Assembly: GCF_020382885.2 (NCBI RefSeq)
Contig: NC_058501.1
Coordinates: forward strand, 15,142,501 to 15,206,500
Source: Scatophagus argus
Taxonomy: Eukaryota; Chordata; Actinopteri; Scatophagidae
Direction: 5' to 3'
DNA length: 64,000 bases
The stretch's first letter is position 1. Each line of letters opens with the position of its first letter. Positions 1 through 33,678 of this stretch are shown piece after piece. The position numbers and the translations under genes are program-made. Under the pieces are notes generated by a model. The model was given only the letters and a program-made list of their open reading frames with translations. It did no database searches and was not told the origin of the DNA.

Positions 1-609
1 GTGTGTATTCGAGTACTGATTCGTTAATAGGCAACCTGTTAATTATGTTGCTGGTATTTTCTGTTCTACGTTATGTAGTTTGATTTACAACATTGCATCG
101 TTTAAGATAATCATTATGGGTTTGCATGTAAAATCTCAGAAAATTAAGGGAGCTTGCCCAAGTACCTTAAAAATGTACTTTGGAATAGCACTCGCCAAGT
201 GTGAAGAAATCCGGTAGTAGTAGATCAGAAACGTGTTGGGACACATCATAAAAACGCGCAAGTGTTAATTGTTTAAAACACTTTCTGATTGTTTATTTAA
301 TATTGTGTCTATGTAATGTTAAATTTCACAGGATCTGAAATAGGCTATGAAATATTCAAGGGATAATCAGCTCGATCATTGATGCCACTCTGCTCGAGGT
401 GTTTGCAAATCCGTGTTGACCAGAGGATAGTGCACAGGAGGAACTGCAGGTGGATTGTCACGCCCAGCTTGTTGAGCAGGTAGAGCTGCTTACGAGCAGT
501 GCCACTTACACCTGTAGCCAGGAGCTGGGCGAGAGATACCGGGAATGAAGAACGACTGATCGACTGCTGCCGTCTCCACCAGTTGGCCTCCTCCTTGATC
601 TCAGTCACG
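1..609. other. Upstream flank, no gene recognised
   Basis: AT-rich sequence in the first 350 bases with no credible ORF or splice-supported exon. From about 400 the base composition rises and becomes the probable 5' UTR of the gene starting at 610. The long minus-strand ORF over 345-947 is an antisense shadow of that gene's first exon. The reading frame of the first exon is open upstream to about 499 but contains no ATG before 610. Confidence 0.4.
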
Positions 610-2046
610 ATGAAGTTCGCAGTTGGTTTATTCGGCCTCAGTGTGGTCGTGATGGTTTTCATGATTTTCCAGGCCCTGCGCCAGGAGTTCATCCTGCGTA
701 ATTTGAAAACGCGCATGGCGGAGAACACGGCGGATGTCAAGAGAAAGGAGCAAACCATCGTCGAAGTGAAAAACAAAATCAAGGAGATGAAGACGACTCT
801 GGAAACCGTGAGCGGACAGATAGAAGAGCTGAGCAAGAAGAAGGCGGGCTTGGAAAAATCAACAAAAGACTTTGATAAAGATCTGCATAGCTGTAACGAC
901 GAAAAGGCAAGGGATACACAACTGGTGTCTTTCACATACAATAACATTGTTTACAGAAAGATACCTCTTTTAGGACGCACACGGCGTCTAATATTGTCAG
1001 TATGAACTTAAGTCAGGATGAACTTGTCCATCAGTATCGTTACATTCAAATACTTTGATTTATGCGTGTGTGTGGTGTCGGGAATTCTTTTGTTTCCCGC
1101 TCCTCACCAGTTAAACTGACTAACAGCCTACTTTCGCATGTGTCCTTATCAGGCAGATGCTGAGAGGAGGAACGTGGATGTTGCACAGGCAATGGATAAA
1201 CTGAAAAGTAAGGCAGATTTTTGTTTCACCTTCTGGTCTCTATAGGTGTCAACTCTGGGCAAACAAAAGTGTACTTCTGATCCAGATAGGAGAATGTGAT
1301 CAACCATAAGATTTCTTTACATACCTACAATCAGACCTATTTGCCTTAAAACAAATGGTAAATCAGACGATGGATTGGAGCTGCTGAGAACTACATTCCT
1401 CTGAACCTAACAAGTTATCCTGGGATAGCTGTTCTTGTTTTTTTTTTTTTTTTTGTCCTTTTAAACCAGTGGAACTAGATGTGACAGCAGTCTGCCTGCA
1501 GGGCTTTGTTTTTGTCTTTGTTTCAGTCTCTGTCTACACACTGCTAGCAGCTTTCAATCTGAGTTTAGCAAAAGGTGTAGCTTCTATTAACATTTTAACA
1601 CCTTAATAATTACCAATAACCCCCCCCCAATTAAAATCACTTATTCTCACTTATATGCTCTCTGGAGTAACATTTGTTGTTGTCACTCTGTCATTTCCTC
1701 AGCTAAACATGAAGAAAGTGCAGCAATAGCCAAGAAGGAGATTCAGAGCTTGAAACAGCAGATTTTGGATCGAGACAAAGCTATCTGTGCCTTTGCAGAT
1801 ACAACTAAGGAGGAAGCACGGTAGGATTTGACACGTCTGCTTGCATTTTGAGAATAAGAGGGTTAGCCAGAGCAGTCAGAACATCAGAGAGCCTCAGGCC
1901 TCACAATTTCGTGACCATAAACCTATTCCATTACAGAGCAGAACCACATAAGAGAGTCATAGACATAAGGCAGTACTACATTAACATTGTTTTTCTTTGT
2001 TTCATTTTGCAGGAAGCTGTGTGACATCCCTGAAGCTCCAAAATAA
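610..2046 (+). CDS. Small signal-anchored coiled-coil protein, unrecognised family
   Basis: Four exons: 610-906, 1153-1207, 1703-1820, 2013-2046, giving 167 residues; phases close at every junction. Residues 1-20 are a hydrophobic segment preceded by a single Lys ([14 protein letters not shown]...), which reads as an uncleaved signal anchor or signal peptide. The rest is highly charged heptad-like helix ([33 protein letters not shown]), so the product is likely a membrane-anchored or secreted coiled coil. The start is the first ATG in the open frame. The first intron would use a GC donor (AAG|GCAAGG), because no GT donor in the exon gives an open product. The C-terminus ends LCDIPEAPK, and the stop TAA overlaps an AATAAA. 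I cannot name the family or give a function. Gene structure is fairly sure; identity is unknown. Confidence 0.75.
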
Positions 2047-3320
2047 AAGTCAGCTCAGACACATTCAACATTGATTGTGAGCTTTTTTTAAAAAAAAAAA
2101 ACAAAAAAAACAAAAAAACAAAAAACCCCCAAAAACAAAGAAGAAGAATTCCATACGAAAAACAATATGTTTTATAACAATTATGATGTAGCTATTATAA
2201 GAAAGTAAAAACCATGCTGTTTAACTAAAGATCTCTGCATTCACTGGTGGCACAAATCGCACAGACATAGGGAGTGGGGAAATATGCTACATGGTTTTGT
2301 ATCATTTTGCAGTATGATTGTATTGGTTGGTTAAATCCAGTTTGACCTTTTGTCTCTGTAAAACACAACAATCCTTGTAATTAGACCTTTCTCAAATAGG
2401 CTGTCACTCATATTAGTTACAAAAACCCGATTGAACCAGTAGAGCTACATTGTGCAGCACCTGAAACAGCATGAACCAGGCTGAAGCATACACAGCAACC
2501 AGAAAGAGGACTGTGGGTATTTGTTTAATCCCACACCACCAAGATCTTGTGTGCATGGAAGAATTTGCTAACCAAATATACTGAAGTGATTGGAACAATA
2601 AGCTTTTGCTCCATGAAAATTTCCACCATGTCACATGTTGGGAGTGTGGAAAAGGTCAGGTGATAATCAACACACTTTAACCTTAGATTGAAAATAAATG
2701 TAATGACACATTTTAATCTCTCATCAATTTGCCAGAAACCAAATGATAATAAACCCCAGTTCAGTGGCATGTTGCTCTAACTCCCCCTGGTGCAGAAACA
2801 AGGATTAAGAATGACTGTCACATTTTCAGAGCTATTTAGTATGCATTGTTTTATCTTCCATTTCATATTCTACCTCTTAAGCTCAATCTATAAATAAATA
2901 CTACGTGTCAGGGTGTGGGTGCAGCCAATCGGTCTGGTTTGCGTCTGAGCTTCCAAGGTTGGCCTCCAGCAAAGGCTACTACAACACACTACTGTTCTCG
3001 GAAATTAATGACAAAGACTCTGATGATCAGCAAACCAAGAAACATGAGGTCAAATCTGTCATGATCAATTTAAAACCTCTTCTCTGGACCTCTTGCTTTG
3101 TCTTTCACAGTCATATTCAACTTAAGAGATGATAAGAAGTAGAGGGCAATTAAATTAAATTTATTTAATGTTTGTTTAGTTGGCTTGCATTACATATACA
3201 TATCATATAAATAAAAAAAATCTAATCTTCAGATTTAAACGCAAAGTTGGGTATGACTACTTAACAGATAAAAACAACAAAAATGAAACATTTTCCCAGC
3301 AGAGTGCGTCGTTCACGCAG
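2047..3320. other. Intergenic, no gene seen
   Basis: Begins with an A-rich tract (about 2086-2140) just after the upstream gene and continues as unremarkable AT-rich DNA. Short ORFs on both strands (for example 2413-2634 and 2525-2770 minus, 2905-3132 plus) lack splice support or recognisable domains. Confidence 0.4.
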
Positions 3321-3332
3321 TATCCCCTGCAG

Positions 3333-3403
3333 CCAATCACAGGGACAAGTGTAAGTCACATGACCTGAATGACGCCGTATCGGGCATCCCTCGCTCCGGA
3401 AGT
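3333..3403 (+). promoter_or_regulatory. THEM4 proximal promoter: CCAAT, CACATG E-box, ETS site
   Basis: Within 70 bases, 300-370 bases before the THEM4 ATG, are a CCAAT box (3333-3337), a palindrome-like E-box GTCACATGAC (3355-3364, the M-box type bound by MITF/TFE/USF factors) and a consensus ETS/GABPA site CCGGAAGT (3396-3403). The order and position suit a TATA-less housekeeping promoter. Motifs were seen directly; binding is inferred. Confidence 0.45.
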
Positions 3404-3700
3404 TGACAGTCGTTGTTCTGGTGACACATGAAAGTCACCGGTACAGAAATCATAATGTGTCATGTTAGGGCGTATTTCTATCTTCTGAATTAGCTAAACA
3501 CAAATGTGTGTTAAACGTGCTGACGGTACAGTATAAAGCAGTAAATCGGTGTTTACTGAACGACAGGACTGTTACGTTGAGTTCCAACTGCCGTTAGCTG
3601 CTATATCATCGTTACCTACAGCAGTAAAATACTAGGCTCTACAGGCTCTGTTAGAGTTGTTTCTGTTTCCACAATTTTTGTCATTTGAAGCAGATTACAG

Positions 3701-7015
<3,315 letters not shown>

Positions 7016-7074
7016 CACAAATGCACCAGTCTACCACCTACCCAAACACCGCCTGCAAGCTGAGGCCACAACGA

Positions 7075-7111
7075 GTGTGTGTGTGTGTGTGTGTGTGTAC
7101 GTGTGTGTGTG
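7075..7111. repeat. (GT)n microsatellite
   Basis: Almost pure GT dinucleotide run interrupted once by ACGT, just downstream of the THEM4 stop and so probably inside its 3' UTR. Confidence 0.95.
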
Positions 7112-7918
7112 AGACTTTTAGGGCGTGTGTATTTAAGAGAGAGTTTCTGACCTCTGTTATTACAAACAAAGTTATACAGTTTTATGAAGTACCTTTACTG
7201 ACTGCCTCTCTTTAGTATTACTAACACATCAACAATACATATCTAAGTGTTATTTATTGAGCTGAAAGTTAAAGGTAATTTATTAACAACAGTATTGATG
7301 GTTTTATATACATAAGAGGTTTTTGCTCAAAAAGTACATTACTGTATATGAATATTTTGTTTCATCTAATAAAACCTTAAATTTTGGTATCATACAAATC
7401 ACGTTTATTTGTTTGTCAGCAAATGAAATCCTTTGTGACGGGTAACAAAACTTGTCTTTCTTTTTCATAAATTTAGGTTTTTGCTTTTGAAGTTTCTAAA
7501 AAAAAAAAAATTAAATTATGGGTTAGATGGGTTCAATGGTTGCACCTGCATACTGAAAAAAAAATTCTCTTACTAATATTACAAAAATGATAAAGTTTCT
7601 TAAATGTTGTATAAAGAGCACCACAGATATTTGCCAAAACAAAATTAATTAATCCCCTGATCAAACTTGAAAGTTAAGCTGATAACATAACTGACATCAT
7701 CAAGTTGTGTTTTGGCTGTCATTTATACTTATTTACATTTACAATTGATGTATAGATTTTATATTTATTTTGAAACTTGCCACTTTGATAAATTGGTACA
7801 ATACATCAATAAGATGTAAATTCTGTAACATTTCAGGTGTGGGTTGTCGACTGTAACCCCACCGTGTGGTGAATGTGGTTATATTTAAATATTTGCATGC
7901 CATGAGAATGTCTTGACT

Positions 7919-8114
7919 TCAATGCAGACCCAAGGAGTTTAAACCAGAAATCGTCATGACAGCAGTTGTCATGTTGTTCGTAGGCAGGTTTGTCTCACTC
8001 TGACAGTCAGAGATGGGACACAATATGTCATAATAAGTAACGCTGTCCACATCACAGAGAGCTGTGCTGTTCAGGCCGTACAGCAGACCATGATGCTTCA
8101 AAAATGACAGACAA
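7919..8114 (-). other. Possible terminal exon or decayed gene fragment, minus strand
   Basis: On the minus strand, a pyrimidine-rich acceptor (ending TTGTTTTCAG) abuts an open stretch of about 65 codons ending in a stop at 7919. The translated segment has several Cys residues and ordinary amino-acid composition (for example CDVDSVTYYDILCPISDC), unlike the low-complexity shadows nearby. A minus-strand AATAAA lies about 150 bases further on (7764-7769). I do not recognise the protein and found no upstream partner exon, so it may be a relic. Confidence 0.25.
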
Positions 8115-8851
8115 CTGAAAACAATGAGAAGGTTGTACACACCGTGTACTGACTATAAGCTGAGGTCTCCATTGCGTTCGATTTTTATATCGGATTGTGG
8201 AACGTTTCCGTGTGAATGTAACAACACTGTTGGTGTGACCCTGACAACTGGCAGATATGGAACAAATGTAAAATGACTAAGAGAAGGAGAAATGTGTGGG
8301 TTTAAATTTTCCTGAAGAGGGCATTGTTTCATTTTTCAAATTAAACATCATAATTGATGTGTTTTTGTTATTGAAATTTCTAGTTATGCTTTGTCTAAAT
8401 ACTCAAACTTGGCAAGATGCAAAAAAGTTGTTTTCAGTTACTATTTGTTATATTGGTAAATAATTTCTGATAAAATCCACTAACGCATTTGACATTCAGA
8501 TTAAAATATTTTTTAATGTAAATGGCCAATAAACTTTGAATAATCACTGAAATCGATGCAACAGTTATGAAGTAAACTTTTCTAGCATTTGTTTTGAACT
8601 CTAGGTTGTTTATTACCAGATATTGCTGTTGAGTTTTTGGGTTTTTTTTGCAGTAAATTATTGATTCAGAGTAAACAAACCCTGCACGCTTGTAGCTGCA
8701 TTTGACTTCAGCTCTCACACGGTTTGGTCTGATGTGTGGTTCCTGAGTGTATGGGTTCATCACAGCGCAGGCCTGGTGGTCTCCTGAGGGCCCCTCACAT
8801 CTTTAACCTCTTTCAATTTGAGCTGGAAATGCTATTTTAGTGTCTAAAACG

Positions 8852-8928
8852 CGTGTGTGTGTGTGTGCGCATGTGCGTGCACCCCTGCGCATTTGTGCAT
8901 ATGTGTGTGCATTTGTGTGTGTGTCGGG
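8852..8928. repeat. Imperfect (GT)n microsatellite
   Basis: A 77-base GT-rich run with CG and CAT interruptions, an old and degraded dinucleotide repeat in the THEM4-RORC interval. Confidence 0.85.
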
Positions 8929-9534
8929 TGGCAGATGCAGGACAAATGAACACTGGCAGTTTTGTTTTTTTTTTCCTTTTCCCCTGAAGAGTCATGTGGT
9001 CAAGTTTGAGGAAACGGGTTAGGGTGGGGCAGAGTGGGGGAAGTTTTCAACTTTCAGTTAAAACCACCTGCAACAAGCTCTGTCCACCGTAGCTCTTCCA
9101 GAACTGATTTCCACTGAAGATATCAGCTTGAAAGCACAACTTTCATTTGAAAAACTTAATAGCCTATTTGACTTGTAATTGTTCCTGCTAAAAGTGGAAG
9201 CACCTGGTAGGATGGTGTAGTGTGTGTTAGGGACTTGACAGTGAGCACTTATGTTATAAATTTGGCTTTATGGAAAGTGCCATCTTTGGCAGACCCAGTG
9301 GTCGTCCTGACAATATTGCACTTGCTCAGTTTCTTTAATAAAACAGGCTGAAGACTGCTGGAACAAATATCAGTTAAGAATTGTAGTATTTTTAAAAGTG
9401 ATTTTTAGATTTAATGATTGGCTAACTGATCAAACACTGGGTTGTTGGTCTTTGGTCTACCTGTATGCCTCTACAGCTTTCACTCCAAGAGACATGCTGG
9501 CCAGGGGTTATAATAGATTACAGCCTGGCATATT

Positions 9535-9720
9535 GCAGTAGTACTGAAGGAGGTATTAGATCCTTTACTGAAGTAAACATAATACCCCAAAGGAAAATAC
9601 TTCTGTTACAGTTAACAATCTGTGTTAAAAATCTTATTCAAGTTAAAGTATATTAATATTGTCAGCAAAGTATATGAAGTAAAAGTACTCATTATACAGC
9701 AGAATGTCTGTGTAAAAATT
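9535..9720. repeat. Teleost interspersed repeat (AAGTAAAAGTACT type), copy 1
   Basis: Contains the hallmark phrases of a repeat very common in percomorph genomes: a stretch like GGTATTAGATCCTTTACTGAAGT, then AATACTTCTGTTACAGTTA, then GTAAAAGTACTCATTATACAGCAGAATG. A second copy lies at about 16985-17400 in RORC intron 2. The boundaries are approximate and I cannot assign the superfamily from sequence alone. Confidence 0.55.
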
Positions 9721-10880
9721 GAATTCGGAATAATTTAACATCCTGTACCAATGTGAATGCAGTAACGTGTATTTTAATGTTGTGGCAGGTTGAGGTTGAA
9801 CAGATTACAACTACGTTTTACCTCATTTTAAAAGGACAAGAAGGAAATGTGCAACTGCTTGTGGAGAAAAGGCGGGAACTGTAATGGTATAGTTAGCGTA
9901 GATAGCATAGTTAGCTAGGCTCTCATCCATGAGTAGCACGTTTCTTTCTGTATCGTGATGTGAAAATAGGACTGTGAATTATCTTGACTGTGTAGGTTCA
10001 GTTTTTTAAGTTTTTATTTTTTTGCCAATTTTTTCATTTTTTTATTTCAATCAATTTTTTGGTGTTTTGAGCACCACAGTTGAGGTTTCATAATATTCAC
10101 TGAAATGCAGACACCTCTATATCTCAAAAACCTGGTAGCTCACACCAAAATAATCTAGAAGGATAAATAACACTTCAGGTGAGAGAGAGAGAGAAAAAAA
10201 ATATTTTCATTTTAGGATGAATTGTCTCTTTAAGTCCTATTTCGTGTATATAAATCTGCAAAATAAGCTTCTCCAACTGTCACATAAATGTGATGGGGTA
10301 AAATCTGTAATATTTGCCTTTGAAATGTGGTTATACATAAGGCTGTAGGAAACATATATTCATGTAAAGCAGAAGTACTTCAAAACTGCTGGCTAATTCA
10401 GTATAATACTTTTGTTAGCCTTCGCCAGTGGGCCATCCAGGATGTGTGTGTACCCAGTGTAAGCGCCATGTCTTAGGGGAGCATTTACCACAGTGATGTA
10501 AACCGAGAAGACATATCGATTATTCATCCTTTTCTTTGTGTCTGCAGTTGTTTTTCCTACCCCACTTAAAATTAGGCATTGCATAGCATTACTAAAATAC
10601 TGCCCACTCCTCTTGTATTGCATACACAGAGCCCCGCAGGTGGTTTGAACAATCCATTAAAATTACACCAGCCTGTGAAGATGGATTTTATGAATGTTAA
10701 GTACATTATTTGCTGATTAATTCCCATTTAGCCGTGAAGCAAAAGGCCAAACCTGCGCGAGAAGTTAATGTCTCCTCTGTGCATTGTGTTTTCTCCATTA
10801 GTGTGGCGGAAATTTGTGGCAGCAACATGGGATTATATTTCTCAACTGAGCACTACAAAGCAAAACCCGATCCGCTGCTA

Positions 10881-10889
10881 TTACGTAAC
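10881..10889. promoter_or_regulatory. Perfect D-box (TTACGTAAC) upstream of RORC
   Basis: TTACGTAA is the palindromic consensus for PAR-bZIP activators (DBP, TEF, HLF) and the repressor NFIL3/E4BP4. It sits about 240 bases upstream of the first candidate RORC ATG, in the GC-rich promoter-like segment 10860-11050. NFIL3 repression of Rorc is known in mouse Th17 cells, so the site fits that circuit. The motif is seen directly; function is inferred. Confidence 0.45.
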
Positions 10890-11123
10890 AGCCGGTGACA
10901 TAACTCTCCAGCCTGGGACGGTCAGGGCGCACAGAGAGCGCACGGAGGGACGGTGGGGGGGCGGGGGGGTGGACAAGGGCGCACGGCTGGTTAACGGCCG
11001 GCCGGTCCAGCTGTACGCTCTCCTATCTGCTGCTGCTGCTGCCTCGGGGGGAATTAAATTATTTCAAAACAGCCACACAAAAGGAGGTGTACTTTTAATC
11101 AAGGGAGCGCAGACAGAGAGGGT

Positions 11124-29415
<18,292 letters not shown>

Positions 29416-29454
29416 TGATTCACTAGAATATAACACACACGTTCACGTCATGTG

Positions 29455-29497
<43 letters not shown>

Positions 29498-30945
29498 GCA
29501 TTATTTTAAGTCTCATCATTTCTTCCTGGCAGAATCTATTTTTCTAATGATGAAAGATAAAAATGAATAAGTGAGAAAAGCACAGTAATTGTATTTGGGA
29601 AAGTCCCAGTTTTTTTTGTTTTTTTGTTTGGTAGATTGTGTAAGACATAAATTTCAGTGTTTTTGTAGCTTAAAGCTATTTTGATTATTCCAGAGAAATA
29701 TGTTAATCTGTCAGTGGGATTCATTTTCTCACAGGATGTGCTATTTTGACTCCAGTTACACTTACTGTGTGTCACAGTGGGCTCAGACATAAAGATTCCA
29801 AGAGGCAGGACACCTGGTCATTGTCAACTGAAACTTAAAATGTTAGTCCACCCAAAATCTTCTGCCTGTATAGTTAAAGGGTAACTTTAAAAACCTGTGA
29901 ATGCCATCAACTGGGATCAGCTTGAAAGCGCAAACTACATTTGAGCAGGTTAAGACCCAAGGAAAGAATCATGCAGTAACAACAAATATGCAAGCAGAGC
30001 CAAAAACTCAACAAGCTTAGCGTGCTTCTTTCCTTGAGGAAACATCAAGAACAACACCAGATTCATGAAATAATCAACAATACACAGTCTATTCATGTGT
30101 TCAGTATCTGTGAAGTTCACATTTTCACTTAAATTGGACTAAGGATGTACACTGATTCTTACTGCACGGTCCTGTTGAGCTTTAGTTTATGCAAATTAAA
30201 TCCTCCTGCTTTTAGTCAGTGTTTCAGCCACAAAAGAGAATAATTTGGGGTGCAGCATTTCTTTAATGCTTATGCTTGTGGCTGAGACCCAGGGAGGCAA
30301 CAGTGCCTGCGAGGAAGCAGACACAATCTTACCCTTGTGTAATTATCTCTATGCTCCTGAGCATTTTTCCCAAACTAGCCAGAGGTACTCACCAAGTCGT
30401 TCTGGAGCCTGAGCACTAGACTGCACCCAGAACCAATCACGCAGATCACGCTGATTGCCGTCAGCTCGTCATTATTGTTCGATTATGCTGTTTCGGCAAT
30501 GTTAGATATTTGAAGGCTAACTGGAAGACATAAAAGCTGTTTACCATGCTGGTAAACTATATGGTCGTCCCCAGATCGCTTGTCCTCATCGCGTCAACCT
30601 CAGAAACCAGCTGTTGAGCTGAATGTGAAACAAGAGACATCCTACGTCTTTGTATCTGTATGTCTGTAGAGAAATGTTTCTCCTCAGGTTGATGTTTCAC
30701 AGATTAACTAATACTGAGCTCAGCATCCAAGCTGTACCTCTAAACTCTTATCCTTCGTGTTTGAATAAATCCTCACATACTTTTGTATCTTTTGAGCTTT
30801 GAAAAGACGTTGCATTAAAAGTAGAAAAAATTTTCAGTAAATAAACATGGAGATACAGTAGACATATCCTCATATGTGTGCAAACCTTTCCTTTTTTTCT
30901 GATTAACTTGCATATGTTTTTGTTTTCTTCATATCTTTAAATAAA
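29416..30945 (+). other. Probable RORC 3' UTR
   Basis: Non-coding sequence after the stop. It holds a CA microsatellite (29455-29498) and two AATAAA signals (30764-30769 and 30940-30945), either of which could end the transcript. The true end cannot be fixed without RNA data. Confidence 0.4.
29455..29498. repeat. (CA)n microsatellite in RORC 3' UTR
   Basis: CA repeat with a single CAAA interruption, starting 40 bases after the RORC stop codon and so transcribed in the mature mRNA. Confidence 0.95.
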
Positions 30946-33678
30946 GCCAGCAGTAAAGAGGAAATAATGATAGGTTCCAGCATTAAGTAGCCTACTCTAT
31001 GCCCAGATGCCCAGTTTGTTCCTGGAACGAGTGACATGATAATGAAAATTCCTTGTAAATATTTTAATAAACTGCTGAAACTGTGACACTGTGCAGACTT
31101 TGTTTACTTGTGGAAAAAGTGTGTCATATAAACTGATGACGTGCAAGAAAAAAAAGGATCTTGTTTTGGTACGATAAAGGACAATCCTTAACTCAGCAAA
31201 ATACACAGTTTATTCATAGGCGACATAGTTCTGAAGTGATAAGCCTGATTTATCATTCTCACTAACACATTGAAGAGCACATTCCCAGCACTGTACTCAG
31301 CTGCAGCAGCATTTAACATGGAAATATTAGTCATTGTGGATGACCCTTCTGCAACACTGGCAATGGAAAGTCATCATCAATTTGTCATAGATAGAAACGG
31401 TTGCTAACCAAGTCAAAAGGAAGCAAATTAAAAGTCTGAGTCAATCGGATGTGGCAAATACGTCATTTGCCTGCGAAAAAGCCACAAAGAACTCATCTTA
31501 AATGAGCCTTAAGTTGTGCTAGAAAACTAGTAGTGCTGTTATCTTGTTCTGTGTGCGGTTGTTTGACTTTCTAAATAACTCCCATATGCAGTGATTTGTT
31601 GTTTGGTATTTCACTTTGGCTTGGAGAGACAACTGATAAACAGATCTTTCTCTCATGTTGAATAGAAGACAGATACAGTAAATCATTTCCCGCCCGGTGT
31701 CCCCTCAGCTATTGCACCCACAGCAATCAAAGGAGGGGAGCCATTTTTAATTTCTCCCCCAGTGGTTTCTTCTCTTTTTTTGCTGATATGCTAAGGTACT
31801 TCTGCTTTTACTTTGACCCATAAAGTCCTCAGAGACATGCAATTGAGCAATATAAACAAACACCACTTGATTTTACTCCTGAAAGTTAAGGAAAACAAAC
31901 TGGCCGCAGTCTTCCAATAAAACAGTCTGTAAACTGTCAACTCATGCTCGTATTTTGATCATAAAACCAGTTTTCGGCAGCCTAACAGCCTTAAGGCAAG
32001 CTAGATCTGTTACATTTGACTGTCTCAGTACTTTCATGGGAAACAGCAGTTTCTTTTTGCCCAGTATGATGATGAGAGAGAGTGCATTGCAGCTCAATCT
32101 GGATTTGTTTGACATTCTTTCCTCTCTGACCTCTCGGGGGAATTTCTACTTGAGACAAACATTTCTGAACAGTTTCCGGATCCTTACCAACTGAAAACTC
32201 TGATTCCAATATCCCGTGCATATGATGGGAACGAGCAGAGCAACAAAAGCAGAATGATCCTTTAAGGTTTAACTGTGGCCTATAGAGCGCACACTGTGGA
32301 AACCCACTGAATTATAGTCTGCAGCTGCAAAGGGAGTTCTTCCCCTGTCTTTGCAGGAACGGGGTGGAGAGACAGGAGTCTGTGAGGCCATGAAAGCCCT
32401 GGAGTCAAACTCAGTATGAGGCAATTAGTCACACTCATACATGCTGTTATTTTATGAAGTATTATCCCACGTTCCTTCTTCTTTCTTCTTGCTTTTTAGT
32501 TTGGTACCAAAAAATCTAACTCTGAGTCGTCAAATATATGAGTTCTCAAGTATTTAAAGAAGCACTCCACTGATGTCAAATTCCTATACTCATCACAGAG
32601 AGTGGCGTTCAGCCTTCCTCAAGTCTGAAAAACATTAAAAATTGTATCAGAAAGCCTGAGTGACAAACATGGGGGCTCAGTTTGACAAGACATGAGAATC
32701 AACAAAGTGTGTGGGGGGAACAGACATTATGTAGGATGCTGCCTTTTCTTGACCTATATGGTAACTCATAGTGAAAGACATGAAACTAGTGACTGAGGCC
32801 AAAAACCAATCAGAAACTGTTAAGTGGGACAATTAATAAAGTGAGAGGTCATTTTTTTTCAATGCTTCTTTTTGTCTTTTTGAAACCAGTGGGCCTCATG
32901 TCTTCACCATGTAGGATTCATAACCGTTCTTTCATTCATGACCAACTTGCTCTCTCTGATATAAAGGGCCGATTCTAAGGTAACAATAACACACTGATTG
33001 ATTTGTTCTGAGGTGATTATAACTATTATATTCAATTTCTGCCGACAGGCACTCCTGGCCTGTAATAAATAACTGGCCTGACAGAGTTTGGTAAGTGTTT
33101 ATTAAGGACCCCCCCCCCAAAAAAACAAAAAACATCTGGTTTGCCTTACCCAAACTCACTTACAAGCTTGAAGGGCAGAACAAAACTGCAGATTTTTTTT
33201 TTAAGTTGAATTCCAAATGGTTCGACTCATTAATCTTGTGTAAAAGATTGGTTTTGTTGTTTGCAGGTGAAGAGGTATTTACATTTAGTTTATTTTTCTT
33301 TGTTGAACCTCTCTTTACTGTTTGTAAAAGACTGTCAAATATTGTCGAATAAATATTTGCTAAAGTAATAATTATAATAATGATGATGATAATTAACTTT
33401 TAATCACCTATGTACGAAATCGTGCAATTAGCCCATTAGTGATCTATTTTGCAGCACTGACTTGTTTATTTGTTTCAACAAGAAGTGCTGATTGGCTGAA
33501 TCAGTGGGTGATAATTAACTTCTCTGCTTTAATGGAAGGGCAATGAGTGACGAGTTAATTGCTTGAGAGAAGTCAGGTTGGCACATGCGCTCAGGCGACC
33601 TGTTTATTAAAGACGAAATCCCAATTTTCCCACATTAAGAGCACCCTAACAGCACCCAGCATCTGAACTGATCGCTCA
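30946..33678. other. RORC-ECM1 intergenic sequence, no gene seen
   Basis: AT-rich, without exons, recognisable repeats or long ORFs on either strand. Short open frames (30997-31206 minus, 31955-32194 plus) have no domain or splice support. A poly-C/poly-A junction lies at about 33110-33132. Confidence 0.5.

Larger units (their letters stand above)
7016..9530. other. THEM4 3' end and intergenic sequence with GT repeats
   Basis: Contains the probable THEM4 3' UTR up to an AATAAA at 7368-7373, an A/T-rich stretch, and GT-type microsatellites at 7075-7111 and about 8852-8927. Apart from an exon-like minus-strand segment at 7919-8114, listed separately, I see no gene. Confidence 0.5.

Noticed and set aside
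345-947. 200-codon minus-strand ORF
   Set aside because: Antisense to the first exon of the coiled-coil gene; its length follows from that exon's codon composition, and it has no splice or domain support.
8434-8763. 109-codon minus-strand ORF
   Set aside because: AT-driven composition (Asn, Lys, Ile, Tyr) with no domain and no splice signals that extend it.
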